The translations under genes were made by a program, and so were the position numbers. The notes under the pieces were generated by a model, which saw only the letters and a list, made by a program, of their open reading frames with translations, was not told the DNA's origin and made no database searches. A stretch of 64,000 nucleotides of DNA from Heterorhizobium halophytocola (GTDB lineage: Bacteria; Pseudomonadota; Alphaproteobacteria; Rhizobiales; Rhizobiaceae): assembly GCF_017873095.1 (NCBI RefSeq), contig NZ_JAGGJU010000010.1:1-64000 (forward strand), given 5' to 3'. Shown piece by piece: positions 36,376-44,789 of this stretch (the first letter of the stretch is position 1; each line of letters begins with the position of its first letter).

Positions 36376-38031
36376 TTACGGCAGGGCGCTGGTTTGCGGC
36401 TGGTCGCCGGCGATCTCACCGTCGCGCAGCGCGCGGCGGATGATCTTGCCGCTGGTCGTCATCGGCAGGGCGGCGACGAATTCGATCTCGCGCGGATATT
36501 CATGCATCGACAGGCGCTGCTTGACCCATTCGCGGATCTCTGTCTCGAGCCGCTCGTCGGCAAGGACATCATCGTGCAGCACGACGAAGGCCTTGACGAT
36601 TTCGGTGCGCAGAGGATCGGGCTTTCCGATCGCGGCCGCGAGCTTCACCGTTGGATGGCCCAGCAGGCAGTCCTCGATCTCGGCCGGCCCGATGCGGTAG
36701 CCTGACGACGTGATGACGTCGTCGTCGCGACCGACGAACTCGACATAGCCGTCGCGGTCGCACCGTCCGAGATCGCCGGTCATCAGCCAGTCACCGACGA
36801 ACTTGTCTGTCGTGGCCGCCTCGTTGTCCCAGTAGCCGAGAAACATCACCGGATCCGGCCGGGCAATGGCGATCTGGCCGACATCGCCGGGCCGGCATTC
36901 GCGGCCCTTCCCGTCGACGATGGCGACGCGGTGACCGGGTACCGCACGGCCGATCCGGCCGGGACGGCTGACATCGAGACCGACGGCGGAGGACAGGACG
37001 AAATTGCATTCGGTCTGCCCGTAGAACTCGTTCGGCACCAGGCCGAGGGCCGAGCGCACCCATTCATAGGTTTCCCGCCCGAGCGACTCGCCCGCCGAAC
37101 CGATGCTGCGCAGGACCAGCTCGTACCCCGCACGCGGGCGCTCGACGCTGCGCATCAGCCTCAAGGCGGTCGGCGGGATGAAGGCATTGCGCACCTTCAT
37201 TTCCGCCATGATGCGAAAGGCGGTCTCCGGCTCGAATTTCTGGGCCGGCGAGGAGACGACCGGCACGCCGAGCATCAGGCTCGGGAACAGGGCATTGAGC
37301 AGGCCGCCCGCCCAGGCCCAGTCCGACGGCGTCCACATCCGGTCGCCAGCACGCGGGATGAAATCATGGGCAAGCTGGAAGCCCGGGATATGGCCGGCAA
37401 GCACCCGGTGACCATGAAGCGCGCCCTTCGGCCGTCCCGTCGTGCCGGAGGTGAAGATCATCAGCGCGGGATCATCGGGTCCGAGCGCCGGCCCGACGAA
37501 ATCCGCGGGGTATCCGTCGACCAGCGCATCGAAGGACAGAACGCCATCGGCCGCGCCATCGACGGAGATGACATGGGCGACCGACGGAAGGTGTTCGGCA
37601 ACGTCTGCCAGCCGCTCGAGACCGAAGCGGTTGGTGACGATGGCGCAGACGCCGGCCGCATTCAGCCGGTATTCGAGCGCTTCGGGCCCGAACAGCAGCG
37701 CCAGCGGCACGGCGATGGCGCCGAGGCGATAGATGGCCAGATGTGCGATCACCGTCTCGAAGCCCTGCGGCAGAAGCAGCGCCACGCGGTCGCCACGACC
37801 GATGCCGATCGAGGTCAGGCCATGGGCGAAGGCGCAGGAGCGGGCGGCAAGCTCGCCATAGGTCAGCGCAAGGTGATGGCCGTCGGGCGAAAAATGCTCG
37901 AGGCAGACACGCTCGGGTTCACGCGCCGCCCAGTCGTCGCAAACGGCCTTGGCGATGGTGAAATCGTCCGGGATGTCCCACTGAAAATCGCGGTAGATCG
38001 CCTCGTAGGAAGCACCTTTGGGGAGAAACAT
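36376..38031 (-). CDS. AMP-forming acyl-CoA / aryl-CoA synthetase
   Basis: The 551-residue enzyme activates a carboxylic acid as AMP ester and then as CoA thioester. The adenylation loop TSGTTGRPKGALH (about 190), the YGQTE motif (about 335), the TGDLGRCDRDGYVEFVGR hinge region (about 415) and the C-terminal lysine in TTSGKIIRRALR are all present. Sequence alone does not say whether the acid is aliphatic or aromatic. I start at ATG 38031, which has AGGAAAAGG in front; an in-frame GTG at 38085 is possible. It is the last gene of the leftward transporter operon, 72 bases after livM, so it probably activates the imported compound or its breakdown product. Confidence 0.87.
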   Translation of the reverse strand: MFLPKGASYEAIYRDFQWDIPDDFTIAKAVCDDWAAREPERVCLEHFSPDGHHLALTYGELAARSCAFAHGLTSIGIGRGDRVALLLPQGFETVIAHLAIYRLGAIAVPLALLFGPEALEYRLNAAGVCAIVTNRFGLERLADVAEHLPSVAHVISVDGAADGVLSFDALVDGYPADFVGPALGPDDPALMIFTSGTTGRPKGALHGHRVLAGHIPGFQLAHDFIPRAGDRMWTPSDWAWAGGLLNALFPSLMLGVPVVSSPAQKFEPETAFRIMAEMKVRNAFIPPTALRLMRSVERPRAGYELVLRSIGSAGESLGRETYEWVRSALGLVPNEFYGQTECNFVLSSAVGLDVSRPGRIGRAVPGHRVAIVDGKGRECRPGDVGQIAIARPDPVMFLGYWDNEAATTDKFVGDWLMTGDLGRCDRDGYVEFVGRDDDVITSSGYRIGPAEIEDCLLGHPTVKLAAAIGKPDPLRTEIVKAFVVLHDDVLADERLETEIREWVKQRLSMHEYPREIEFVAALPMTTSGKIIRRALRDGEIAGDQPQTSALP

Positions 38032-38103
38032 GCCTTTTCCTGCCAGAATTCGTGGGCCTTGGTACTCCCAATTTCGCAGGTGCACAATAATGGAGCTTCA
38101 AGC

Positions 38104-39120
38104 TCAACGATCAGGCGTTGGCCTCGGCCGGTGCCCGACCGGAATGAGATCGCCGGGCAGATAGCGGCGGATGAGGCCCCAGAGCCCCTTCGGCTCGACG
38201 AGAATGACGGCGATCGAGACGGCGCCGAGGATGATGAACTGCCAGACGCCGAGATCCGCCAGGCTTTCGCGCAGGAAGAAGAAGACGATCGTGCCGATTA
38301 TCGGTCCCTCGAACGACCCGATGCCGCCGATCACCGCGATGAAGATCACATAGGCGGTCCAGTCGATGATGCTGAAGGAGGCCGGTGGCGAGACACGCAG
38401 CTTCTGCATGGTGATGATCGCGCCGGCAAGCCCGAGAAACGGCGTGGTCCAGAGGAAGCAGAGGATGCGGGTGCGAAAGACGTTGACGCCGATCGCGCCC
38501 GCCCCTTCCTCGCTGTCGCGCATGGCCGTCAGCCCGACGCCGATGCGCGAGCGCATCAGCCAGAACGTCAGGGCAAAGCCGAGAGCCGCCAGCAGCAGTG
38601 CCAGCCAGTAGACGGTCTCGTAGCGGCCGGCAGTCGAGGCACCGAAGCTCTTGACCGCCGGCACCGGCAGGCTCTTGCCGGAACCGCCGCCGAAGGCAGA
38701 GAGCTTGCCGGCCGACAGCATCAGCGTCTCGGCCACCACCCAGCTGCCGACCGCCAGATAGCCGGCGCGCAGCCGGAAGATGATCGCCATGACCGGCAGG
38801 CCGAAGGCGAGCGCGACGCAGCCCGCCAGCGCGATCGAGACGAAGGGATCAAGGCCGGCGAGCACGAGAAAGCCGAAAAAGGCATAGGCGCCGATACCGA
38901 CAAAGGCATGCTGGCCAACGGTGACGATGTCGGCATAGCCGGCGAGCAAATTCCACATCAGCGCCAGCAGGAGAAGCGTCAGGAACTCGGTTGTCAGCTG
39001 GATGCCACGTAGCGACAGCAGTGCCGGCACCGCCAGCAGGAAGACGAAGCCGGCGGCGAGCAGCAGACGGCCGATCAGGAGGGAGACGGGCGTGGAGAGG
39101 AACGGCTGGGACTGCATCAT
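38104..39120 (-). CDS. livM: Branched-chain-amino-acid-type ABC transporter permease (LivM)
   Basis: Inner-membrane permease of 338 residues with about 9-10 membrane segments and the LivM hallmarks ADIVTVGQHAFVGIGAYAFF and the cytoplasmic coupling helix region RDSEEGAGAIGVNV. With LivH it forms the channel of a HAAT-family importer. Its ATG overlaps the livH stop (TGATG). Such importers often carry aromatic acids, urea or amides rather than amino acids; the catabolic neighbours here suggest an aromatic substrate. Confidence 0.92.
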   Translation of the reverse strand: MMQSQPFLSTPVSLLIGRLLLAAGFVFLLAVPALLSLRGIQLTTEFLTLLLLALMWNLLAGYADIVTVGQHAFVGIGAYAFFGFLVLAGLDPFVSIALAGCVALAFGLPVMAIIFRLRAGYLAVGSWVVAETLMLSAGKLSAFGGGSGKSLPVPAVKSFGASTAGRYETVYWLALLLAALGFALTFWLMRSRIGVGLTAMRDSEEGAGAIGVNVFRTRILCFLWTTPFLGLAGAIITMQKLRVSPPASFSIIDWTAYVIFIAVIGGIGSFEGPIIGTIVFFFLRESLADLGVWQFIILGAVSIAVILVEPKGLWGLIRRYLPGDLIPVGHRPRPTPDR

Positions 39121-39986
39121 CAATACCGCGGAAACAGGCCCTGGGGCCGAAGCGTGAAGATCACCAGGAAGGCGATATGGCCGGCCAGCACCTGCCAGGC
39201 GGCATCGACCTGTCCCGCCATCGTCTGGGCAAGACCGAGCAATATGCCGCCGGCAAGCGTGCCCCAGAGACTGCCGAGACCGCCCAGCACCACCGCCTCG
39301 AAGGCGATCAAAAGGCGGCTGGGTCCGCTGGTCGGATCGAAATTGGTCCAGACCGACATGAAGCCGGCCGACAGCGCCACCGTGACGCCGACAAGACCCA
39401 TGGCGATGGCATAGATGCGCGGCACGCCGAGGCCGATCAGTTGGGCCGCATCCGGATCGTCCGAAACCGCGCGGATGCGCGCGCCAAGCCGCGTCCGGTA
39501 GAGCAGCCGGTCGAGGACGAAGATCAGCAGGACGGCGCAGAGGAAAATCACGAGCGGCAGGACGCCGATATTGATGCCGGAGCCCAGATCGAGCGTTGCC
39601 ACCTCGATCGCTCCGCCGGCGACCTTGCGGGTGTCCGCCCCGTAGACGCCCTGTAGGCCGTTCTGCAGGATGATCGACAGGCCGAAGGTGACGAGGATCA
39701 TCGGCAGCACGCCCTGTCCCAGAACCCGCTGCAACAGCAGCCGCTGGAGCAGGTAGCCGGCGACGAAGGCCAGCGGCACGACGAGCACCGCGGCGATCAG
39801 CGGCGACAGCCCGAGGGCCGTTGTCAGCGACAGGAACATGAAACTGGCAAAGACGATGAAGTCGCCATGGGCAATATTGATGAACCGCATGATGCCGGCC
39901 GACAGCGACAGCCCCATGGCGAACATGGCGTAGAGCCCGCCGAGCAGCACGCCCTGGACGATCTGGTTGATCCAGACTTCAGCCAT
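39120..39986 (-). CDS. livH: Branched-chain-amino-acid-type ABC transporter permease (LivH)
   Basis: Inner-membrane permease of 288 residues. NQIVQGVLLGGLYAMFAMG and MRFINIAHGDFIVFA are the conserved LivH N-terminal segments, and RAVSDDPDAAQLIGL is the cytoplasmic coupling loop. The start is ATG 39986, 8 bases inside the end of livF; the long extension to 40172 is the livF gene in another frame. It pairs with LivM. Confidence 0.93.
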   Translation of the reverse strand: MAEVWINQIVQGVLLGGLYAMFAMGLSLSAGIMRFINIAHGDFIVFASFMFLSLTTALGLSPLIAAVLVVPLAFVAGYLLQRLLLQRVLGQGVLPMILVTFGLSIILQNGLQGVYGADTRKVAGGAIEVATLDLGSGINIGVLPLVIFLCAVLLIFVLDRLLYRTRLGARIRAVSDDPDAAQLIGLGVPRIYAIAMGLVGVTVALSAGFMSVWTNFDPTSGPSRLLIAFEAVVLGGLGSLWGTLAGGILLGLAQTMAGQVDAAWQVLAGHIAFLVIFTLRPQGLFPRY

Positions 39987-40692
39987 GCACGTCGCCTCCG
40001 AAATAGGATGCCTCGATCGCCGCGCGCGAGACCTCGCCCGGACGACCAGACAGGCTGACCCTGCCCTCCAGCAGGCAATAGAACCGGTCGGCGATCGACA
40101 GGGAGCGGCTGATATCCTGCTCGACGACCAGGATGGCCGTGCCCTTCGCGCAAATCTCCGGCAGGATGGCATAGAGGCTGTCGATGATCACCGGTGCCAG
40201 GCCGAGGCTGATCTCGTCGCAGAGAAGCAGGCGCGGATTGGCCAGAAGCGCCCGGCCGAGCGCCACCATCTGCTGCTGGCCACCGGAGAGCTCGCCGGCG
40301 CGCTGATGGCGCTTTTCGGCCAGCACCGGGAAATAGCGGTAGATGTCGCCGAGCTGGGTCGAACCGCGCCGGCCGATCTGCCAGCCGATATCGAGATTTT
40401 CCTCGACCGTCAGCGAGGAAAACAGCCGCCGCCCCTCCGGCACCAGCGCCACGCCCGCCGCAACAATATCGGGCGTCGGACGTCCGATCAGGCTGATGTC
40501 CCCGAAGCGCATGTCGCCCTCGACGCGCGGCACCTGTCCGACGATCGCCTTCAGCAGCGACGACTTGCCCGCACCGTTGGCCCCGATGATGGCGACGATC
40601 TGCGCGTCACCGACCTCGATGTCGACGTCGAACAGAGCCCGGAACCTGTCGTAGTAGACGGAGAGATTGCGGATCGAAAGCGCCGTGCTCAA
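39979..40692 (-). CDS. livF: Branched-chain-amino-acid-type ABC transporter ATPase (LivF)
   Basis: ATP-binding subunit of 237 residues with Walker A GANGAGKSS (about 37-45), the signature LSGGQQQMVALGRAL, and Walker B LLLCDEISLGLAP. No upstream ATG lies in frame close enough. The best start is TTG 40692, which overlaps the livG stop as TTGA and has a very strong GGGAGGTGG ribosome site; this gives the usual LivF length. The long frame back to 41193 is livG in another frame. Confidence 0.9.
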   Translation of the reverse strand: MSTALSIRNLSVYYDRFRALFDVDIEVGDAQIVAIIGANGAGKSSLLKAIVGQVPRVEGDMRFGDISLIGRPTPDIVAAGVALVPEGRRLFSSLTVEENLDIGWQIGRRGSTQLGDIYRYFPVLAEKRHQRAGELSGGQQQMVALGRALLANPRLLLCDEISLGLAPVIIDSLYAILPEICAKGTAILVVEQDISRSLSIADRFYCLLEGRVSLSGRPGEVSRAAIEASYFGGDVHG

Positions 40693-41447
40693 TGGCCACC
40701 TCCCAGATAGACGTCGCGGACGCGCTGATCGACCAGCACATCGTCCGGACGCCCCGTGGCGATCAGTTCGCCGCCATAGAGAACGGTGATGAGATCCGCC
40801 GCCCGGCGGAGCGCGCGGATGACATGCTCGATCCAGACGATCGTCATGCCCGAAGCCCGCAACCTCTCGATGATCTTCAGCAGGCTGTCGCATTCGCCAT
40901 CGGTGAGGCCGCCGGCGATTTCGTCCAGCAGCAGCATTTGCGGCCGGCAGCCAAGCGCCTTTGCCAGCTCGAGCCGCTTGAGATCCAGCAGCGAGAGTTC
41001 GCCGGCCGGCAGATGGCGCCGGTGCGCTAGGCCGGTCAGCTCCAGCACCTCTTCGGCCTTCTCGCCGGCCCGGCGCATCGACAGGCCCGAGCCATGCAGT
41101 CCGGCGGCCAGGACGTTCTCGTGGACCGTCATATGGGAAAACGGTTTCGGCACCTGATAGGTCCGCCCGATGCCGAGCCGGCACCGATCCCATACGGGCT
41201 TGCGTGTCACATCCCGGCCGCCGAATTCGATCGTGCCGCCGCTGGGTGGCACCACCCCGGCGATCACGTTGAACAATGTCGTCTTGCCGGCCCCGTTCGG
41301 GCCGATGACCCCGAGGATCGTGCCCGCCGGCACCGAAAGGTCGATCCGGTCGAGCACCCGCAGGGCGCCGAAATGCCGCGAAAGGCCGGAAAGCCGCAAG
41401 AGGCTCCCCTCTTCCGCCGCTGCTGCCGAAACTCTGGTGGTTCTCAT
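40689..41447 (-). CDS. livG: Branched-chain-amino-acid-type ABC transporter ATPase (LivG)
   Basis: ATP-binding subunit of 252 residues with Walker A GPNGAGKTT (about 49-57), a signature region (LSLLDLKRLELAKAL), Walker B MLLLDEIAGGL and the LivG-type C terminus EHVIRALRRAADLITVL. I start at ATG 41447 rather than 41507, because the earlier ATG would translate straight through the strong hairpin at 41473-41499 and make the protein longer than usual. It is second in the operon behind the binding-protein gene. Confidence 0.88.
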   Translation of the reverse strand: MRTTRVSAAAAEEGSLLRLSGLSRHFGALRVLDRIDLSVPAGTILGVIGPNGAGKTTLFNVIAGVVPPSGGTIEFGGRDVTRKPVWDRCRLGIGRTYQVPKPFSHMTVHENVLAAGLHGSGLSMRRAGEKAEEVLELTGLAHRRHLPAGELSLLDLKRLELAKALGCRPQMLLLDEIAGGLTDGECDSLLKIIERLRASGMTIVWIEHVIRALRRAADLITVLYGGELIATGRPDDVLVDQRVRDVYLGGGH

Positions 41448-41472
41448 ACGCCCAACCGCTGCTCGCTGTTGC

Positions 41473-41499
41473 CCGCGCCGGCCGATCCGGCCGGCGCGG
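41473..41499 (-). promoter_or_regulatory. Strong intercistronic hairpin after the binding-protein gene
   Basis: CCGCGCCGGCCG pairs perfectly over 12 bases with CGGCCGGCGCGG around a 3-base loop. No T run follows, so it is not a standard terminator. Its place, 13 bases after the stop of the binding-protein gene and before livG, fits hairpins that protect the 3' end of binding-protein mRNA and raise its level above that of the membrane subunits. Confidence 0.7.
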
Positions 41500-41511
41500 T
41501 CTGCCATGGCC

Positions 41512-42801
41512 TCAATATTGGATCAGGGTCGGCTCCGCGTTCACCGGCACTTCCGGCGTCGTGGTGTTGTCGACGATGACAAGTTCCAGCGGGTATTTGC
41601 CACCCTTGGTCCACTGACCGATGACCAGCGGCGTGAGGGCGGTGTTCGGGAAAGGCCCCTTGCTGAAATCGATCTCGCCGACGATCGACTTGTATTTCGT
41701 CGCCTTCAGCGCATCGCGGATCGAGGCCTTGTCGTCCGGGTTCTCCGTCCGCTTCAGCGTGTCGAGGACGATCTCGAACAGCGAGTGCCGGAAGCCGAGC
41801 GGCAGCGACCATTGCCGACCGCTGGCAGCCTCATAGGCATCGCAGATCTCCAGCGAGGACTGGCCGGTGAGACCGGAGACATAAGGGTGGAACTTGCTCC
41901 ACCAGACCTCGACGGTCAGACCATAGGCCCGCTCGCCAAGCGGCTCCATGGCCGAGGGGAATTCGCAGGCCTTGCCGACATAGACGATATCAGGCCTGAA
42001 ACCCTGCTGGGCGGCACCGTTCCAGAAGGTGGTAAACTCCGGCGGCGGCAGCACACCCTGGATGATGTTGACGCCGGCGGATTTGAACGCACCGATCTGG
42101 GCATTGTAGTTGGAGGCCGGCATGTCGAAACGGCCGGGATCGACAACCTTGAAGCCCTGCTTCTCGAAGAAGGGCGGAAAACCATGGTCCTTGTCGGACT
42201 GGGCAATGCCGTCGCCGTCATTCGGCCAGAGGCCGCCGATGACCCCATCCGGCTTCAGCCGCTTCCAGTAGGGCACCAGGGTCTCGGCCAGTTCCTGGCC
42301 GGAGAAGAAGAAGTTGTAGGTCCATTCCCAGCCGGTCGCCGGATCGCCGTTGCGGCCGAAGAAATAAGGCTCCAGCGGCGCATCATTGCTGATGCAGGGC
42401 ACGCCGTTGATCTCGCACTGGTCGGACACGGGGTTGACGGTTTCCGGCGTCGCATAGGTGGCGATCAGGTCGACCTCTTCCTGCAGGATCAGCTCCTGGG
42501 TGACCTCGGAAGCGCGGTTCGGATTGGACTGGCTGTCCTTGATGATGATCTCGAACGGATGCTGCGTGCCGTTGATCGTCACCTGGCCGCCGGTCGTCTT
42601 CTTCACCTGCTCCAGCACGAACGGCATGTGCTCGGTGAAAAAGGCAAGCGGCCCTGTCTGCGGCTGCACCAGGCCGATCTTGATCGTCTTCGGCGCTGCC
42701 AGCGCCCTTGTCCAGAAGCCGGGCGCGGCCATGGATGCTGCACCGGCTGCAGCGCCGGTCAGCACCCGGCGCCGGTTCACGAGAAAATGCCTATCGGTCA
42801 T
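41512..42801 (-). CDS. ABC transporter substrate-binding protein, HAAT/LivK type, Tat-exported
   Basis: Periplasmic ligand-binding protein of 429 residues that would deliver substrate to the LivHMGF transporter. The N terminus carries a twin-arginine signal (NRRRVLTGAAAG, then a hydrophobic stretch ending RALA), so it is exported folded. The mature part begins with IKIGLVQPQTGPLAFF, typical of type I periplasmic binding proteins, and continues through ELILQEEVDLIATYATPET. It is larger than the classical LivK (about 370 residues), in line with family members for aromatic compounds. A GGGGAGG ribosome site precedes ATG 42801. It heads the leftward operon, divergent from the cupin gene. Confidence 0.9.
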   Translation of the reverse strand: MTDRHFLVNRRRVLTGAAAGAASMAAPGFWTRALAAPKTIKIGLVQPQTGPLAFFTEHMPFVLEQVKKTTGGQVTINGTQHPFEIIIKDSQSNPNRASEVTQELILQEEVDLIATYATPETVNPVSDQCEINGVPCISNDAPLEPYFFGRNGDPATGWEWTYNFFFSGQELAETLVPYWKRLKPDGVIGGLWPNDGDGIAQSDKDHGFPPFFEKQGFKVVDPGRFDMPASNYNAQIGAFKSAGVNIIQGVLPPPEFTTFWNGAAQQGFRPDIVYVGKACEFPSAMEPLGERAYGLTVEVWWSKFHPYVSGLTGQSSLEICDAYEAASGRQWSLPLGFRHSLFEIVLDTLKRTENPDDKASIRDALKATKYKSIVGEIDFSKGPFPNTALTPLVIGQWTKGGKYPLELVIVDNTTTPEVPVNAEPTLIQY

Positions 42802-42886
42802 CGAGATCCTCCCCTATCCCAAAAAGACGACGTCCGCGTGCTCCTCCACCCGGACAACCTCCAGTAAGCGACGATAATACGAAAAA

Positions 42887-42902
42887 GGTTTGAAGGCAAA
42901 CC
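42887..42902. promoter_or_regulatory. Candidate operator palindrome (MarR-type) in the divergent control region
   Basis: GGTTTG and CAAACC are exact inverted copies separated by AAGG, in the middle of the 157-base gap between the divergent transporter and cupin operons. A MarR-family gene lies in the rightward operon. The size and symmetry suit a MarR dimer, but binding is inferred. Confidence 0.4.
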
Positions 42903-42958
42903 AATTGCAACATCGCATCTGGCGAGCTAGGGTGGGAACCGAGGAGAGGAGAAAACCG

Positions 42959-43492
42959 ATGAGCGAGACCAGTGGCCAGGAATTCTGGCGCGGCCTTCAG
43001 CCGATCCGCGATGTCTTTCGCGCAGGCGCCAAGCCGGAGGCCTATATCGCCGATGCAGCCGATGCCGACGAACGCTACTTCGTGCCGTTTTCCGAAACGG
43101 TCTCGTCGCGGCCGCTGTGGCTTTCGCCGGGTCATAACCGGTGGGCGGATATCCTGTTTGCCAGGAAGGCGGGACTGGTGAACCGCCACTACCATCCGCA
43201 CGAGGTTTTCGCCTACACGATCTCCGGCAAATGGGGCTATCTCGAGCATGACTGGGTCGCGACCGCCGGCGACTTCATCTACGAGTCGCCGGGCGAGAGC
43301 CATACGCTGGTCGCCTATGATCACGAAGAGCCGATGCGCGCCTTCTTCATCGTCACCGGTCCGCTGATCTGGCTCGACGAGGACGGCAAGGATGCCGGCA
43401 AGTTTGATGTCTTCGATTATGCGGACATGTGCCGAGCGCATTACGAGAGCGTCGGGCTGGGCGCGCAGCTGATCGACGCCCTCATGCGCTGA
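42959..43492 (+). CDS. Cupin dioxygenase of the 2,4'-dihydroxyacetophenone dioxygenase family
   Basis: A 177-residue cupin. The metal-binding pattern HYHPHEVF (about 76-83) with a later His in GESHTLV (about 112) matches the iron cupins related to 2,4'-dihydroxyacetophenone dioxygenase, which splits a hydroxymethyl aryl ketone into a benzoate and formate. SPGHNRWADILFARKAGLVN is another family segment. The exact substrate here is not known, and some members have been annotated only as ChrR-like cupins. ATG 42959 has an exceptionally strong GAGGAGAGGAG site. It is first in the rightward operon. Confidence 0.75.
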   Translation: MSETSGQEFWRGLQPIRDVFRAGAKPEAYIADAADADERYFVPFSETVSSRPLWLSPGHNRWADILFARKAGLVNRHYHPHEVFAYTISGKWGYLEHDWVATAGDFIYESPGESHTLVAYDHEEPMRAFFIVTGPLIWLDEDGKDAGKFDVFDYADMCRAHYESVGLGAQLIDALMR

Positions 43493-43547
43493 CCGACAGA
43501 ACCGCTCTCCTTCCATCGAAGCAAGACAAGGGACCGACGACAGACAG

Positions 43548-44306
43548 ATGGGCATACTGGACGGCAAGACAGCGATCATCACCGGCGGGGCCGGCAGCCT
43601 CGGACTGGCGACGGCGCGGCTGTTCGTCGAACAGGGCGCGAGCGTGATGCTGGTCGACCTGGACGCGGCCGCGCTCGATGCAGCGCGCCAGGCCCTCGGC
43701 AGCGACAGGGTCGAGACCTTCACGGCGGATGTCGCGGCCGAGGCCGATGTCGCGCATTACGTCGAACGGACGGTGGCACGCTTCGGCGCGATCGACATCC
43801 TGTTCAGCAATGCCGGCAATTTCGGCGTGGTCGCCCCGATCGCCGACTACCCGGCAGACATCTTCGACGCGGTCTATGCGGTGCATGTGCGCGGCGCCTT
43901 TCTGGCAGCCAAGCATGCGGCAGCCCGGATGCGGGACGGCGGCAGCATCGTGATCACCTCGTCTGTGGCCGCCACCCGCGGCGATCCCGGGGTCTACGCC
44001 TATATCACCGCCAAGCACGCCCAGGTGGGCCTGATGCGCTGCCTTGCCAAGGAGCTTGCGCCGCGCCGCATCCGGGTCAACAGCATCCACCCGGGACCGC
44101 TCGACAACGCCTTCCAGCGGGCCGTCGAGACGGGTCTCGGCGAAGAGATCGGCCGCGACGGAACGGATTTTTTCAACGAACAGATCCCGCTCGGCCGTCA
44201 TGGCAGCGCGGATGAGATCGCCCGCTCGGTGCTCTTCCTCGCCTCGGAACAGTCGAGCTTTACCACCGGCGCCATGCTGATGGCCGATGGAGGCATGAGC
44301 GCATGA
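43548..44306 (+). CDS. Short-chain dehydrogenase/reductase (SDR)
   Basis: NAD(P)-dependent oxidoreductase of 252 residues, classical SDR. It has the cofactor loop TGGAGSLGLA (about 12-21), NNAG-equivalent SNAGNFG (about 88), catalytic Ser in ITSSVAAT and YITAK (Tyr/Lys about 151-155), and ends in the usual TTGAMLMADGGMSA. The acidic VDLDA after strand 2 suggests a preference for NAD. It probably oxidises or reduces an alcohol/ketone of the pathway. Its stop overlaps the marR start (ATGA). Confidence 0.9.
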   Translation: MGILDGKTAIITGGAGSLGLATARLFVEQGASVMLVDLDAAALDAARQALGSDRVETFTADVAAEADVAHYVERTVARFGAIDILFSNAGNFGVVAPIADYPADIFDAVYAVHVRGAFLAAKHAAARMRDGGSIVITSSVAATRGDPGVYAYITAKHAQVGLMRCLAKELAPRRIRVNSIHPGPLDNAFQRAVETGLGEEIGRDGTDFFNEQIPLGRHGSADEIARSVLFLASEQSSFTTGAMLMADGGMSA

Positions 44307-44779
44307 GAACGCCGCGCAAGAAGACCGGCCGGACCGTCGGCGACAGCCAGATCAGGCTCGGCCCCCTGGACAGCTTCATCGGCTTCAACCTGCGCATGGC
44401 GCAGAATGCGTCCTTCGACGTCTATGCCCAGCATGCCCATGCCGAGCACATGCGGCCCGGCCGCTTCGCCAGCCTGATGATCATCGACCAGAACCCCGGC
44501 CTGACCCAGGCCGAGCTCGGCCAGGCGACGGCGCGCGACAAGTCGTCGATCACGCCGCTGGTCAAGGGGCTGGAGCGCGACGGACTGATCGAGCGGCGCC
44601 CCTCAGCGCAGGATCGCCGCAGCGTGACACTGCGGCTGACGGACGCGGGCCGCGAGGTGCTGACGTCGCTACTGGCGCATGCCGAGGAACATGACCGCAA
44701 GCTCGACCGATTGGTGGGCGCCGACAACAAGGCCGAATTTCTCCGGCTGCTGAAAAAGATCACCACCGAACTCAACTGA
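44303..44779 (+). CDS. MarR family transcriptional regulator
   Basis: A 158-residue winged-helix regulator. The recognition region (LTQAELGQATARDKSSITPLVKGLERDGL, about 68-96, quoted here in part: AELGQATARDKSSITPLV) and the wing ERRPSAQDRRSVTLRLT are clear, and the C-terminal helices for dimer formation follow. MarR proteins usually repress nearby genes until a phenolic ligand binds. The gene is coupled to the SDR gene (ATGA) and sits inside the operon it most likely controls. A candidate operator is at 42887-42902. Confidence 0.9.
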   Translation: MRTPRKKTGRTVGDSQIRLGPLDSFIGFNLRMAQNASFDVYAQHAHAEHMRPGRFASLMIIDQNPGLTQAELGQATARDKSSITPLVKGLERDGLIERRPSAQDRRSVTLRLTDAGREVLTSLLAHAEEHDRKLDRLVGADNKAEFLRLLKKITTELN

Positions 44780-44789
44780 AAAGTAGTCC

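Noticed and set aside
36931..39012. 693-codon open frame antisense to the CoA synthetase and livM
   Set aside because: Shadow frame with low-complexity Arg/Asp/Gln composition.
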